This document shows, piece after piece, positions 46,030-57,240 of a stretch of DNA of 64,000 nt. Origin of the DNA: Desmodesmus armatus (Eukaryota > Chlorophyta > Chlorophyceae > Sphaeropleales > Scenedesmaceae). Position 1 is the stretch's first letter; each line of letters starts with the position of its first letter. A program made the position numbers and the translations under genes. Below the pieces are notes generated by a model. That model saw nothing but the letters and a program-made list of their open reading frames with translations, did not search any database and was not told the origin of the DNA. The DNA lies in assembly GCA_007449985.2 (NCBI GenBank), contig VIIQ02000665.1:62001-126000 (forward strand), given 5' to 3'.

Positions 46030-47236
46030 TAGCTTACCTAATAGGTTCTATATATAGTTGCAGGCGGCAGCTGCGGCAATAGCGACAGCGAGCACGCCGA
46101 GTGGGAAAAACCGGGGGCAAACAGGGCAAAGACACATAAATCCCCTTGTTGCGGCTCTAACACAAACAGCAGCTATAACGACACTTACCTGATGTTTCTC
46201 AAGCCAACTCTGCCTTCTCTGCTCTGTTGTCTTGGTTTCCGGCACGAGACACTTGTTCGGGTCATATCAAGCTGCAACAGTGGTTGAAGTATTACAATGC
46301 TGCGCAAGATGACCAATGATAGCTTGAATCCCCCCCAGTGCAACATAAGAGGCAATCCTGAGTGGAAACAGTTGCCAGCTGTCCAAGGTTTTGGGTCTCA
46401 ACGAGCACGACACAGCAAAGGGCGCCGATTTAGTCTCGTATCGACAGACTTGATGACATCAACTGAACAAGAAGGCTGGGTAGTGTCAGAGGCCACCTAG
46501 GTGCCTGCCTCCAGAAAAGAACACATCCAGCATACAAGTACAAGTACTGCAGTGTTGTACTGCAGTGCCTCCCCGCCAATTGGTGGGGAGGTTGGGATGT
46601 ACCTTACTTTCCTGGCGTCAATACATGCGTCAGGCATGTCCGGTGCAAGGGTGCAGCCTGGAGGGGGTCCATGCAGATGTCATTCATGTGGATTCGACCC
46701 GCCTGATAGATTCACTGAGTGACTGCAAGGCTGCAGCCATTGCCAGTTTCAGCTGTTTTTGCCAGCCAAGTGGTCACCGTATCACCACAGGGAAAGCTTG
46801 AATCAGTAGTTTCGGGGAGTGCAAGTGAGTTAAATGGTGCAGCCTGCAGGACTGCAGCTGCAGTCCCATCAAGTGAACCTTGGCTATGCTAGGGACTGTT
46901 GTCTGGCCCAGAGGTCCGGTCTTGGGAAGATGTCCTGTGCCAAGGAGCAGGTGCTACCTTGTGCCGCCGCCATCGCTCTGTGTGCTGCTTGCGGCACCCA
47001 CATGCAACTGGCAGCCCTTGAACCACATGCTGTAGTGATGAGGACTTAGGCAGCTTGGGAGAGGCTCAAGTCAAATCAAAGCAAAGGCTCTGTTGGGAGG
47101 CCGCACTGCACATAGCTTCACCACCAACTGTTACTGTTACATGACTCAGGCCAAGCCTGAACACCCCGTAAGGAACCAACAAGGCTCATGGGGCATGGGG
47201 GCAAACGTGAAAGCATCAGAGTAGACAATGGCATAC
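46030..47236. other. region without a recognised gene
   Basis: A minus-strand stretch ending with a good donor (KTTEQRRQSWLEKHQ before GTAAGT at about 46,190) may be an exon of an unknown gene. A plus-strand frame at 46,297-46,497 matches nothing I know. No other support. Confidence 0.35.
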
Positions 47237-48135
47237 TCATCTAAAACACATCGAGGTACAACACCCCCAATGCTGCTCAACAACCTCCACCAAGCGGTCC
47301 TCACCACTCTCCTCAAAGAGCTGTTGCTGCTGCTGCTGCTCCCTGTCATCACCCTCCGCCAGGTTGACAAAGCCTACCACATTGTCATCCTGCTGACCCC
47401 CCTGTAGCTTCCCTAACAGCAGCAGAATGGGAAGGCAGTGCAGCGCCAGCAGCAGCCTGCTAGCTGCAGGGTCAGTGGCACAGCAGAGGGTGGGATGTCA
47501 GCTGTACTACAGCTATACTACTCTGAGAGTAGTACTGCTCACCAGTACAGCCCAGCACGTTGGTGTGCTTGAACAAATAACTGCATCGTGCAGCCGCGGC
47601 AGCCCAGGAGCCAGCAGCAGCAGTCGGAGTTTTCCTGCTGACATGGCGCGACTTGCGGCTGCTGCTGGCAGGGTTGCTGTTGGCGGTTCTCGACTCTGCC
47701 TGGACTGTACGCACGAAGTTCGCGTTCAGGCAGCGGCTGTGCAGCTGCACCAGCTCACCTGCATTGAAGGGCTTGTCCGCCAGTTCATAAAACAACAGCT
47801 GCTACTCGATTGGCAGGCCTGGCCGCAGCTTTTGGCATGGAGGTTCCTTTTCAGTAGCCTGGTGGAAGCTCTGCCCAAAGTACCAGGCGGAGCGCCCTGC
47901 AGCCTGCTGTTGCTGCTGCCGCCGCTTGTGCATGTAACTGGGGGCTTTCTGCTCAGCAGCTGCTGCAGCATCTGCTTTGTTGGCCGTGAGGATGGCAGCA
48001 GTGCGCCTGCTGCCATCTGTACCTGCGGCTGCGTTCACGCTGCCCTCTGTGCCTGCTGCAGCATCCTGCGGCTGCTGCTGCTGCTGCTGCTGCTGCTGAG
48101 TGCTGAGACCTCTGCTCCCTGCGTGTGCCCAGACA
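47237..48135 (-). CDS. hypothetical protein, 3' part, with in-frame TAG
   Basis: Two likely exons: 48135-47711 (after a pyrimidine-rich acceptor TTGCTACACAG) and 47463-47237, with matching phase. The first has poly-Gln and Ala tracts, then AGRSAWYFGQSFHQATEKEP and KLRPGLPIE, a TAG at 47,804-47,802, QLLFYELADKPFNAGELVQ and LHSRCLNANF. The second reads SRLLLALHCLPILLLLGKLQ, an acidic QQQQQQLFEESGEDRLVEVV and a TGA. The text around the TAG looks like one continuous protein, and CAG to TAG would explain it. Family not recognised; upstream exons not found. Could be a pseudogene, a sequence error or a real gene with a different splice. Confidence 0.45.
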
Positions 48136-48297
48136 CTGTGTAGCAAAAAAAAGGGGCAAGCAGCAATGTGCAGGTTGTTGCCAATGACGTGACCGCACTG
48201 GGTGTCAACAGGAGGGTGGAAACTGTGGAATGGACGGTGTAAGCAAGCCTTGGCTCCACAAGTGGCAAAGTCTGGAAAACACACCCCAGATATGATA

Positions 48298-48422
48298 GAC
48301 TCAGTAGTCTATCCAGTAGTCTATTTAGCAGTCTACTTGGTAGGTCGCTCTGCTGTGGTTACCACAACAGAGCGATTTACTGAGTAGACTGCTGAGTAGA
48401 CTGCTGAGTAGACTACTGAGAC
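48298..48422. repeat. long imperfect palindrome (about 62-bp arms, 1-base centre)
   Basis: Centre at 48,360 (GTGGT-T-ACCAC). Each arm consists of CGCTCTG(C/T)TGTGGT outward to three or four AG(T/C)AGTCTA units. The arms match at most positions. Such an extruding structure can be a mobile-element end pair or a fold-back repeat; no flanking duplication was identified. Confidence 0.8.
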
Positions 48423-48814
48423 TCCTCGACCTTTACCCTCTCAGGGTGACAGCACAAATGGATTGTGATGCAGCAGGAGCTCCATCCCCCTTAAGTCTTA
48501 TTTGGCCCATGCAGTTTCTGAACTAGACCCTGGCTCAGGCTGGATCTGGAGGAAGGGCCGCAGTGCACTTTGGCGAAGTCATAGCTGTTTGTGCTGGATT
48601 GCCCCTTTGCTCCACCTCCTGATGATGTACAACATGTTTGCTGCTGGTGATGAGGCATGCCTGCAAGCCTATAGCTATCCTACCGGCATCCAGCACATCT
48701 GCTGCAGGTTACAGCCGAGGCTAGACCTCGGGTAGCTGCTCCTGCGGCTGCTGCTGCGCCTGAAGATGCTGGTGTTTTGGAGAAGGGTTCTGGGCCGCTG
48801 CTGGTGCTGCTGTT

Positions 48815-48915
48815 GCATCTAAGCCTGCACTCCCTTTGCATCGGAGCCGCCGTTGCACTGCAGCCTCTGGGGCTGCAACAGCTGCAGGAGGCTGCTGCTC
48901 TTGAGGGACTCTCTG

Positions 48916-48961
<46 letters not shown>

Positions 48962-49235
48962 AGCTGCACTTCCTTTGCGCTGGAACCACCCGCTGCACTG
49001 GTCACTGCAGCCTCTGTGGCTGCTGCTCTTGAGGAACCCTCTCAGGCTGCTGCTGCTATGGCTGTAGCAGCTGCACTCCCTTTGCGCTGGAACCGCCCGC
49101 TGCACTGGTCACTGCAGCCTCTGTGCTGCTGCTGTTGAGGGACCCTCTGAGGCTGCTGCTGCTATTGAAGCTGTGGCAGCATTCCTGTGCGCTGGAGCCG
49201 CCCGCTGCACTCCCCGCTGCAGCTTCCTCAGCCCT
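48815..49235 (-). repeat. CTG-rich minisatellite, about four units of 105-150 bp
   Basis: Units near 48,818, 48,963, 49,072 and 49,180 share TTTGCGCTGGAACC, CGCTGCACTGGTCACTGCAG and GAGGGACTCTCTGAGG. A run of about 14 CTG triplets lies at 48,918-48,960. On the minus strand the frame is open and codes Gln/Ala/Ser-rich repeats (AAGGSSAKGVQL), so it may be a low-complexity exon of the unknown gene at 47,237; unproven. Confidence 0.75.
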
Positions 49236-49399
49236 GCGGAACTCTGCCAGAGCTGCTGCCAGCGGTGATGCAGTGTCTGAATGACCTGCGGCATCTGCAG
49301 CCTTCTGTGCTGCTGCGAGGTGGTCTGCGTTGCAATTATGACGTTTAACCCCTTCCCAGCGAAGACGAGCTGGCTGAAACCCTAAAGTCACAAAGTCAG

Positions 49400-50660
49400 G
49401 CTAAAAGACCCCTGGACTTTTGGTTGTGGTGGAGCAGCCTGATCCAGCAAAGGGACTTCCACAGAAGGCTCAGGGCAATGCAGTGTACATGGTTGCACCT
49501 ATGACGTTTGGCAGGTGGTACAGGCAGACCAAGTGCAAGGTGGCAGCCTGCAGGGGAGCCAATGGTCGTCACTGCATGAGTGCCTGACTCACTGACATGA
49601 TCGGTCTCATCCTTGCCTCGGCCCACAAGAGCTGTTGCCAATGCTTTCAAACCTGTAAACAACGTAATGCTTGTTTGTTTCAGTTGCTGCAAGCGGTTGT
49701 CAGGTGGACCACAGGAGCGTATCCTGCAGTCCCGTCGTTCATAGACTAGCTGGGGACTGTTGCTGGGAGCTCCACTCGAGTGGGGGGCAAACGAGACTTG
49801 TTGGGTCAGCCAGACCCGCATGAAGGCTTTTCACGACACCTGTTCTTCTGCAAGCTGGCAAGGGGCAGGCGCTGGCCCAGACACATGTTGTCACCGTCAT
49901 CGCCCTCACAAACGGGATGATATCCGGAGTGGACCATGCAAATGAGCAGAGCCCCAAATAAGACACACCAGTGGCATCACTGTAGCATGGATCTCCATGG
50001 AACCCACCATTCCGGCAACCAGGCATAACGGCTAGTTGAGTCACCACCAAACCAGAACCCCGTGCCCCCAAATTGTGCCCGCAGCGCAATCTGTCCATCC
50101 ACACTCGTTGTCCGTAAGCACTAAAGTTGTTGTACAGAAGCAAGTTGCAAAGGCACTCAACGACCCAATTGACAGCGCAGCAGCAAAACTATTTGGCCAG
50201 CTGTGGAGACCTAGCTCCGTTTCAGCATAAGATAGTGTATAGCTTGACTGGTTGCCGCTTGAAATACATAGTGTTCGCAAACCGGGCTCAGAGCAGCTGC
50301 AGCAGAGCGCAAGGAGTTGCACCCGTCCGCAGACAGCCCAGCCTGCCTAGGAGCGCGCCTGCAGGTGTTCAGGTGAGTGCAACTTGCGCAACTATTGCTC
50401 CGGAAGCGTTGGGGGTGCCGCAGGGCTAGGGAAACGCTTGCATTCTCGGCTGCAGTGTGGCTCAACTTCCGTGCCTGTGTGTGCCGGTCTTCAGTAGCCT
50501 TATCAAATACATGTCATGCATTGAGTCTTCTCCGGGCTCGATCCGCGTGTACTAGGCGCTCTCTTCATTTCCTGCCCAGATTCACTGTCAAGTTGTGTCA
50601 CCCCGTGCTGCACACCACAGGTTGCGGCTTTCGTGCTTGGTTAAGGCTTTCTGAGGGATC
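49400..50660. other. region upstream of the RING-CH gene, no recognised gene
   Basis: Minus-strand frames at 49,396-49,821 and 49,739-50,143 are open but match no family I know. The last few hundred bases should hold the promoter and 5' leader of the gene starting at 50,668; no TATA box stands out. Confidence 0.4.
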
Positions 50661-50667
50661 AATAACA

Positions 50668-53020
50668 ATGGTAAGCACGCGCCAAAGCAGCTGCCTGCTC
50701 CTGTTGCTGGCTGGGGGCAGAAGCAGCAGGCTGATCTCACTGCAGCACAGCTGTTCAAGCCTCGGTGGTGCCAGCAGGCTCCAGATAATATCAGCAGTAT
50801 ATCGGGACTCACCTGGCAACCACAGGCAGGCAGGCATAGCAACCACCTGCAGCTGCTGACAGCCTCCACCATGCTTGTGCTCCGTGGTCCTGCAGGCAGC
50901 AGAGGGTGCTGATAGCGACATGTGTTGGATCTGCCTGGAGGAGGCTTCCGAGGATGGCAACCACCAGCTTGTTGCGCCTTGCAAGTGCCCGCGCAAGGTG
51001 CACCCCCAGTGCCTGGCTCGCTGGCAGCTGCAGCAGGCAGGCAGGCACGAGGAGAAGTTCTGCAGGTGTGTGTTGCAGGCAGCTGTGTTCTTCACATATC
51101 TGGATTCATAGCATGCAGATGCTTTCAGTAGCCTTTGTCCACAGCTCATCCACGCCTCTCACTCCTGTGTCATCCCCACTACCCCATGACGCAGCTAGGC
51201 AGCATAACCGCACACCACCCATCACTCCTGGTTGACGCCCTCCACGAAGCCGCTCCTGCCCCTGCCAACTCTTCTTGACCTATCCTGCGCTCCCTTTCCC
51301 GTGTCTCTCCTTGCCTGTGCGACTCACAGGTTCTGCAACCATGAGCTTGCTGACTGGAAGCGCCACCTGACCCCAGAGGAGCTGAAGCCCGAGGTGTCTA
51401 AGGTGCAGCCCATCATGGTGGTCTACTTTGAGGGACAGATCCACAGGATCCCAGTCAAGCAGGGCCCAGACGGCCTGGACGAGTTTACCGGCAAGATCAG
51501 GTGGGTTGGTGCTGAGGACCCAGCTTGGCGGCTGACTGCTTGACTGGTGGGGGCGTGCCGAAGGGCAGGAGGGACCCACAGCTTCAGTTTATTCTATGCA
51601 TGGGCAGCATGCAACTGTGCGTAATGCGCTTCTAATCAGCATTTATCAACACGAGTGGCGACCGGCGTTGGCGGGTCGTGCTGACCCTCTGCTCCCTCCT
51701 GCATGTGTGATGTGTGAAAAGCGCAGCATTGTGCGCCTTGTGCTGGCTTCTTGTGTTTCCTGCACATGCATTGTGACAGACCAAAACATGCGCGTGATGT
51801 GCTGACCCTGTCCTGCATGCGCATGGCTGTGCTGAGCTTTTCCTGCATGCACTCCCCACCCACCCCACCGTCCTGCTGCCAACAACGTCTGCATCAGCGT
51901 CACCTGTCTGCTCTTGCGCAGTGTGCTGACCTATTCTGATGTACTTGCCATGCACTTTTTGGTCTCCTGCCCCTGCAGGGAGCTGTTCCGCCTGCCTGAG
52001 GACGTTGACATCAGCCTGACCTTTGGCTGCAAGGAGCCCATGAGCGGCTCACACCTCAAGCTGGAGGGCATGGGGGCCTTTGATGCAGCAGTGCACTGCG
52101 CCAGCGTGGCCGCGGCCGATCGGCAGCAGAAGATCAAGAAGTCCTACTCCACAGGCAACCTGGGCAGCACCCCTGCGCTCACCGAGGGCAACGTGCCCCG
52201 CAGTGCCTCCATCAACAACATGGGCAGCGGCGCGCACAGCCCCAGCGACGCCCCTGCCACCCCTCCCTCCGCCGCCGGTGCCTCTGCTGCCTCTCCTGCA
52301 GCACAGGACCGGCGGCAGAGGTTTCCCGCCCAGCAGCAGCAGCCCCAGCACGCCCCCAACGCACGCAGCAGGAGCTTCAGCACCTTCAGCACCCCCCGCA
52401 GCACCGGCGCAGAGCAGCCAGCCGCCTTCCGCAACATCCTCGGCATGCTCAACGGCGCCCCCGGCAGCCCACAAGCACCCCAGGGAGCAGGAGCAGGCGC
52501 CAGCCCTACCCCCATGCCCCAAGCGTCGCCGCGTGCAAGCCTGCCCCCTCCAAGCCCTGTGAGGTTCGCAGAGCCCCCTGCAGCAGTCACCGCAGCCCCA
52601 GCACAGCAGGCAGGACAGCGCGTGCAGCAGTCTGCGTCCATGCGCAGGGAGCGGCTGAGCCTGAGGCAGGTCAGCGAGCTGAAGGATGTCCCAGAGGCGG
52701 ATGAGACGGTTGCAGTTGGCAGCCTGTCTGGCAAGTTCAAGCTGCACCTCAAGGCCTTCTCCCGCAAGGTGGCCCGCAGCCTCAGCTTCACCAGCGGCAA
52801 GTCTGCAGGAGGCGCAGGCAGCAGCATGAGCACCGCTGCAAGCATGGAGCACGAGTTTGTGAGCGCAGGCAGCAGCTTCAGCATCAACAGCAACAGCAGC
52901 AGCCGGGTTGGCTCCTACACCTCAGCAAGCCCACCGCCCAACTTTGCCGCTGCAGCGCAGTATGGGCGTGGCCCCAGCCCCCTGCCTCCTGCCACCCCAC
53001 CCAGCATCTACAGCTGCTAG
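50668..53020 (+). CDS. RING-CH (MARCH-type) zinc-finger protein, probable E3 ubiquitin ligase
   Basis: Exons: 50668-50670 (the ATG alone, followed by GTAAGC), 50896-51065, 51330-51500, 51979-53020; 461 aa with consistent phases. Residues about 8-65 are a complete RING-CH finger: CWIC, CKC, HPQC, CRFC, with the zinc site split between exons 2 and 3. RING-CH fingers recruit E2 enzymes. Residues about 80-160 form a compact domain (PIMVVYFEGQIHRIPVKQG, LFRLPEDVDISLTFGC, AFDAAVHCASVAAADRQQ) seen in plant RINGv proteins; it resembles a ubiquitin-like or PB1-like fold, which is inference. The remaining 300 residues are Ser/Pro/Gln/Ala-rich and disordered, ending with basic and Ser-rich clusters. No transmembrane helix is seen, unlike animal MARCH proteins. 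Confidence 0.85.
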
Positions 53021-56000
53021 GGCGGGCAAGGGGGTAGGGCATTGTCTGGACTGGGCAGCCGAGTTGTCTGTCTGTCGTAGTACAGGATAGGGCAGGGCGC
53101 ATGTCCCCAGTGTGTACCAATGTGATCCAAGGCTTGTTGGCGGGGGGTGCGGTCTTGCTGCGTTGCTTCGGTTTTCAGGCAGGCGGCAGCGGGTATTGTG
53201 AGTTGTGTCCGACTTGGCTTGTGCAACAGCTCTCTGTGACTCCACTACATTTGTGCAGTGCGCCCCTTTAGCTGACAGGACAGCCCAGCCTGTGCTGGTG
53301 CTGGTCGGCGGGCATTCGAGTTGCAGTTGCACCATTGTTCTGGAAAGTGTTCACCACGTGTGCATCCACCCACACCGTAAACCCCAGCAGGTGTGGGCTG
53401 GTGTGCTAGAGCGGCATGTGCATATTCACCTCTGCCGTGTTTCTGGTCCGTGTGAATCAGCTGCAAACCTCTTGCACAAGATGTGTGTGATGTGCTGTGC
53501 AGATTACAGGCAGGCACCTTGGTTGGGGTTTGTTGGTGCGTGTGGACAGATACCTGCTTGTTCATATCAGTCCTACAGCATGGCTGCTGCACCTGTGTGT
53601 GTGGGGAGCGAGTGACATGCGAGCTCCTCCAACGGATGTATGACAGTGTTGGGGACCAAGGCGTGAGGCAACAGTCGCAGCAGCTGCTGCTGTATCGGGC
53701 ATGTGCAGTTGTGCAAGGATGAAAGGGTGAACACCCCAACACATGCAGCACTCGCCAGCAGTGCTTGGGGCAGCTTGGTTTGTATCCAGTCCGGATGCGC
53801 CACCAGCTGTGGCTGCTTTCGTTTGGGGCTGCCGTCATTTTGGCCCTTCTGCGAGGTCATCATTGGGCGTGCGGGTGCGCGCCTGTACGTCTGCTTGTTG
53901 CTGGCTTGCTTGGACAGCCCGTGCTGGGCATTGTCTGCTGCGGTGCGTGGCACTGAGGCTGATTATGGGCGCCCCTGCGGGTGTTGTTCCAAAAAAAGAA
54001 CCTGCTTGAGATCCTGATTGCATCATTCCCCAGAGAACACTGTGTCTAGGAGGCCTCCTGTGTGGCCTTGTATTCCTGGTGAGACGAGGTGCTGTGCTGG
54101 CACCACCACCCTCTCGTGCTCCTGTGGGGCGAGGGCATGTGGGTGGCCTGTCAGCTGTCGAGGGTGTTTTGAGACACGACAGGGAACAGCTGTAAAGGCG
54201 CGCGTGATTGCCTCTGTGTTGAGCTGTGTGCTGTGCTTCCATCGTTGCTCCAGGCAGGCAGGTGTTTATATTATGTTGTGTGCTGGCCTCTGCAACAGCC
54301 CTTTCCCTCACAGGAATGGCATGTGTGCTGCCTGCATGCTATGCAGCCAGCATGCCATCCAACTGTCAGGGCTTGTTGCAGGGGTTGTCAGGGTTTTGGG
54401 CGGTGGGGTTGTTGTCGCTGTTTGTTCGATCGTTGTGTCACCTGGACTGGTGTGCGTGCTGTGTGTTTTGTGGTGGTATGACGCAGACCACCCAGCGTTG
54501 CTTTTGCGTGTTCATGTCCCAGCACCCCTGCGGGTGTGGAGTGCACCAGCTAGGCAGGGAGGGAGCAGCGCTTGCCCTCACCTTGGTGTGCGCTCAGTTA
54601 TGGGCGTTGAAGACCATCAGTTGATTCGGGTGCTGTCTTTGCCATCCGACTGTGTGTAACATGAAGTGCATCCTGCATGGTGTATAGTGCACGTTGGCAG
54701 GCCTGTTCCTGAGCAGTAACGGAAGCTTTTCGTGCACATGCAGCAAGGGCCTGCATGCCATCCACGCAGAGGGCGAGTCGCTTCTTTGCAGTGCAGTAGG
54801 CTGCTAGCGCAGTGCACCTGAGCATGGCAACACCCAGGGTGGTTTGCCTCCCTCCTCTTCTGTCTGCACAACTGGGCCAGGGGGCTTCAGTTTGTTGGCG
54901 TGGTTGCTGCATGCCGTAGGGTTGTTTCGGGTCCTGCATGGGTTCTTTCAGGCTCAGGGTTGGCAGGGAGCTTTTTGGGGCCCTGACAGCACAGGGTCAC
55001 ACAGGATTTGTAACCCACCAAGTGATCTGACTCGCATGCTGCAGCAGGGTTGACTCAGTTGTGCTGACGGGCTTGTTGCATGATGCATGCACTATGTTTC
55101 TACAGCAGCCAGCACTGTCATGCCCGACAGGCATGGTGTTGTGGGCCTTTGACAGGCGGCCGCAACAAAGGAGGATTGTTGGCAACGTGTCGCCTGTGCG
55201 TCATCCTGCATGCATGTGTTTGATGGGCTCAGCACGGGAACGTGCCTTGTTTTGCTGGTGTGCCTTGCAAAGTGTGTGGCTTGTTGGCCGGGTGTACAGT
55301 GTTTGAGGGCTTGACACGCTCGACTCCATGCTGTGGTGTGCACTGCGCACACCTTGCAGGCATGGCATACGCGTGGCTTGTACATGTGGGGATGTTTATA
55401 CATGCCATCTGCAGCTCTGCAGCCAGGGTTGGGTTTTGACATGGCTCAGTGGGGGTTTTGGGTGGTGGGTGCGAACCCTACTGCTAGGACGCCTCGACCA
55501 GCTGTCGGCGTCAAGCCTTTGTCATGCAGAATACAAAGCACAGCCTGGGTGTCCTTACAGTGCTCCTGTAATTGCCCACTCCTGCTGCTGTCAGCTTGGG
55601 CGTCCTGAGCAGCACCGCCTAGCTGGTGGTGCAGCAGCAGCTGCGACAGTGCTCAGCACTAGCTGCGAAGGCAGGCTGCAGAATATTTTGGCGGCGGCCG
55701 CTGCTGCTGCTTGTGGGTGAGTAGCGGGCAGTGGCACGGAAGCTCCGACCTGCCCCATGGGGCTGTGTGAGGTGTAGGTACATATGTGTGCCTTGCTGGC
55801 CCTGTTACTATAGGGCAGTGCTCTAAATCTGTCTGTGTGTTGTTGGCCTTGCGTGCATGAGTGTCTTCCTGCCTTCCTGCCATTGTCGCTTGTACTTGTG
55901 TGTGCCGCGTGCTCGAGTGTGTACCTGGCAGCGTGTGCACCTGTGTGCGTAGGTGCATTAAGACAGAACTGCACGTATTGTGTATGCGTGGAGATGGTGT

Positions 56001-57240
56001 GTGCGCTCTTGTGTGTTTCGTGCTTCCTCACAGCCTGTGCTGTGTGATTGCACTGATGACTGCACTGATGTATATCCTGTGTGCCTTCACAACACTAAGG
56101 CACAGCTGCACAGGCATGGCATTGGGTGCTGATACTACCCAAACCTTCAATCCCAAGTCCCTGGTCCTTCTCCTTGTGGCGCAACCATGCAATGGTCGAG
56201 TGTGTGCGTGTGTGTGCATATGATTCAACCGGCCCCTTGGCCACAATTTTGTACAGCCTTGATGGCACCCCATGGTGATCACGTGTAGTCAGTGGTGATA
56301 CTTTGGCCATGCTGTAACTGCAACACCTTCTTCCTATGCTTCTGCCTATGTGGTTTCCCCCTGGACCACTGTTTGCCAGACCAGACAGAGTTCATCCCAC
56401 ATTCCGAAGTGAACCATGCCTCAGCAGTAATCCCAAGCAACAAATGGCTGCGACACACAAGCAGCGGCCATCACATGTGGCTTTGCAAGTGCTTATAATA
56501 TCTGAACCGTCCAGAAGTGCATATCTTGTCAAATAGGAAACCATGCTGCACAGCTTCTGTTGCATCAGCACCAGGTTGCCGCCGCTGTCAGAAGCTGCAC
56601 GGGCAATCCCTGCTGCGGTCATGAATGTGAAGACTGAAAACCACAGCTGTGCAGCCGGCTGATTGCTGCCCCACGAACCTGCTGCCAGCCTCTCTTGCTG
56701 CTGGCATTTGCTGGCACGTTGGCGCGCCCTCAATGTCATACCGCCATCAGCAGCCAAAGGGCCTGCAAGACCAAAGGCATGCTGCACGTCTACCCCCCCC
56801 CCCCTTGTGCTCTTAGCAGCGGCAGTGAACCCATTATGTTACATGTTTGAAAACTTCAGCCCTGAAGCTCAACCCAATCATGCAGGAAGCACACAGCCCT
56901 GTGGCCGATGAGCAGGGCTCAACACAGGTGCCGCAGCCTCAACCCAGGAAACGCCTTTGTGACAAGAAAAATGTACCACAAACCTCCGTCACAGCTGTGT
57001 ACAGCAGGGTTCAGCCCAACATGCACCCCTGCCAGGAGGTGTACAGCCTCTGCGATAGGGAGAGAGCTGTGGCTGCAACTGCCACTGCCCCAGCCCCCAC
57101 TGCCAGCATGCGCTGCCGTCACACATGCACATGGACAACAAAGACCTCCATATGAGTGCATGTGCACAAGTTGAGAGGTGTGCATCTGTTTTCTTGTTGC
57201 GCATGTGTAACAATCAAACTGAAAAACCCATCAGCGCCCA
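53021..57240. other. intergenic, no recognisable gene
   Basis: 4.2 kb between the RING-CH stop and the convergent succinyl-CoA ligase stop. Open frames are short and none reads as a known family. The best unexplained stretch is on the minus strand at 56,660-56,520 (AAQLWFSVFTFMTAAGIARA), which could be an isolated exon. Simple CA/TG-rich sequence is common. Confidence 0.5.

Noticed and set aside
47802..47804. Nuclear recoding of TAG as Gln
   Set aside because: The RING-CH and kinase genes in this window end at TAG with sensible C-termini, so TAG works as a stop.
53245..56911. Several 80-200 codon frames between the RING-CH and SCS-beta genes
   Set aside because: No family resemblance, no consistent splice structure, and composition like the surrounding noncoding DNA.
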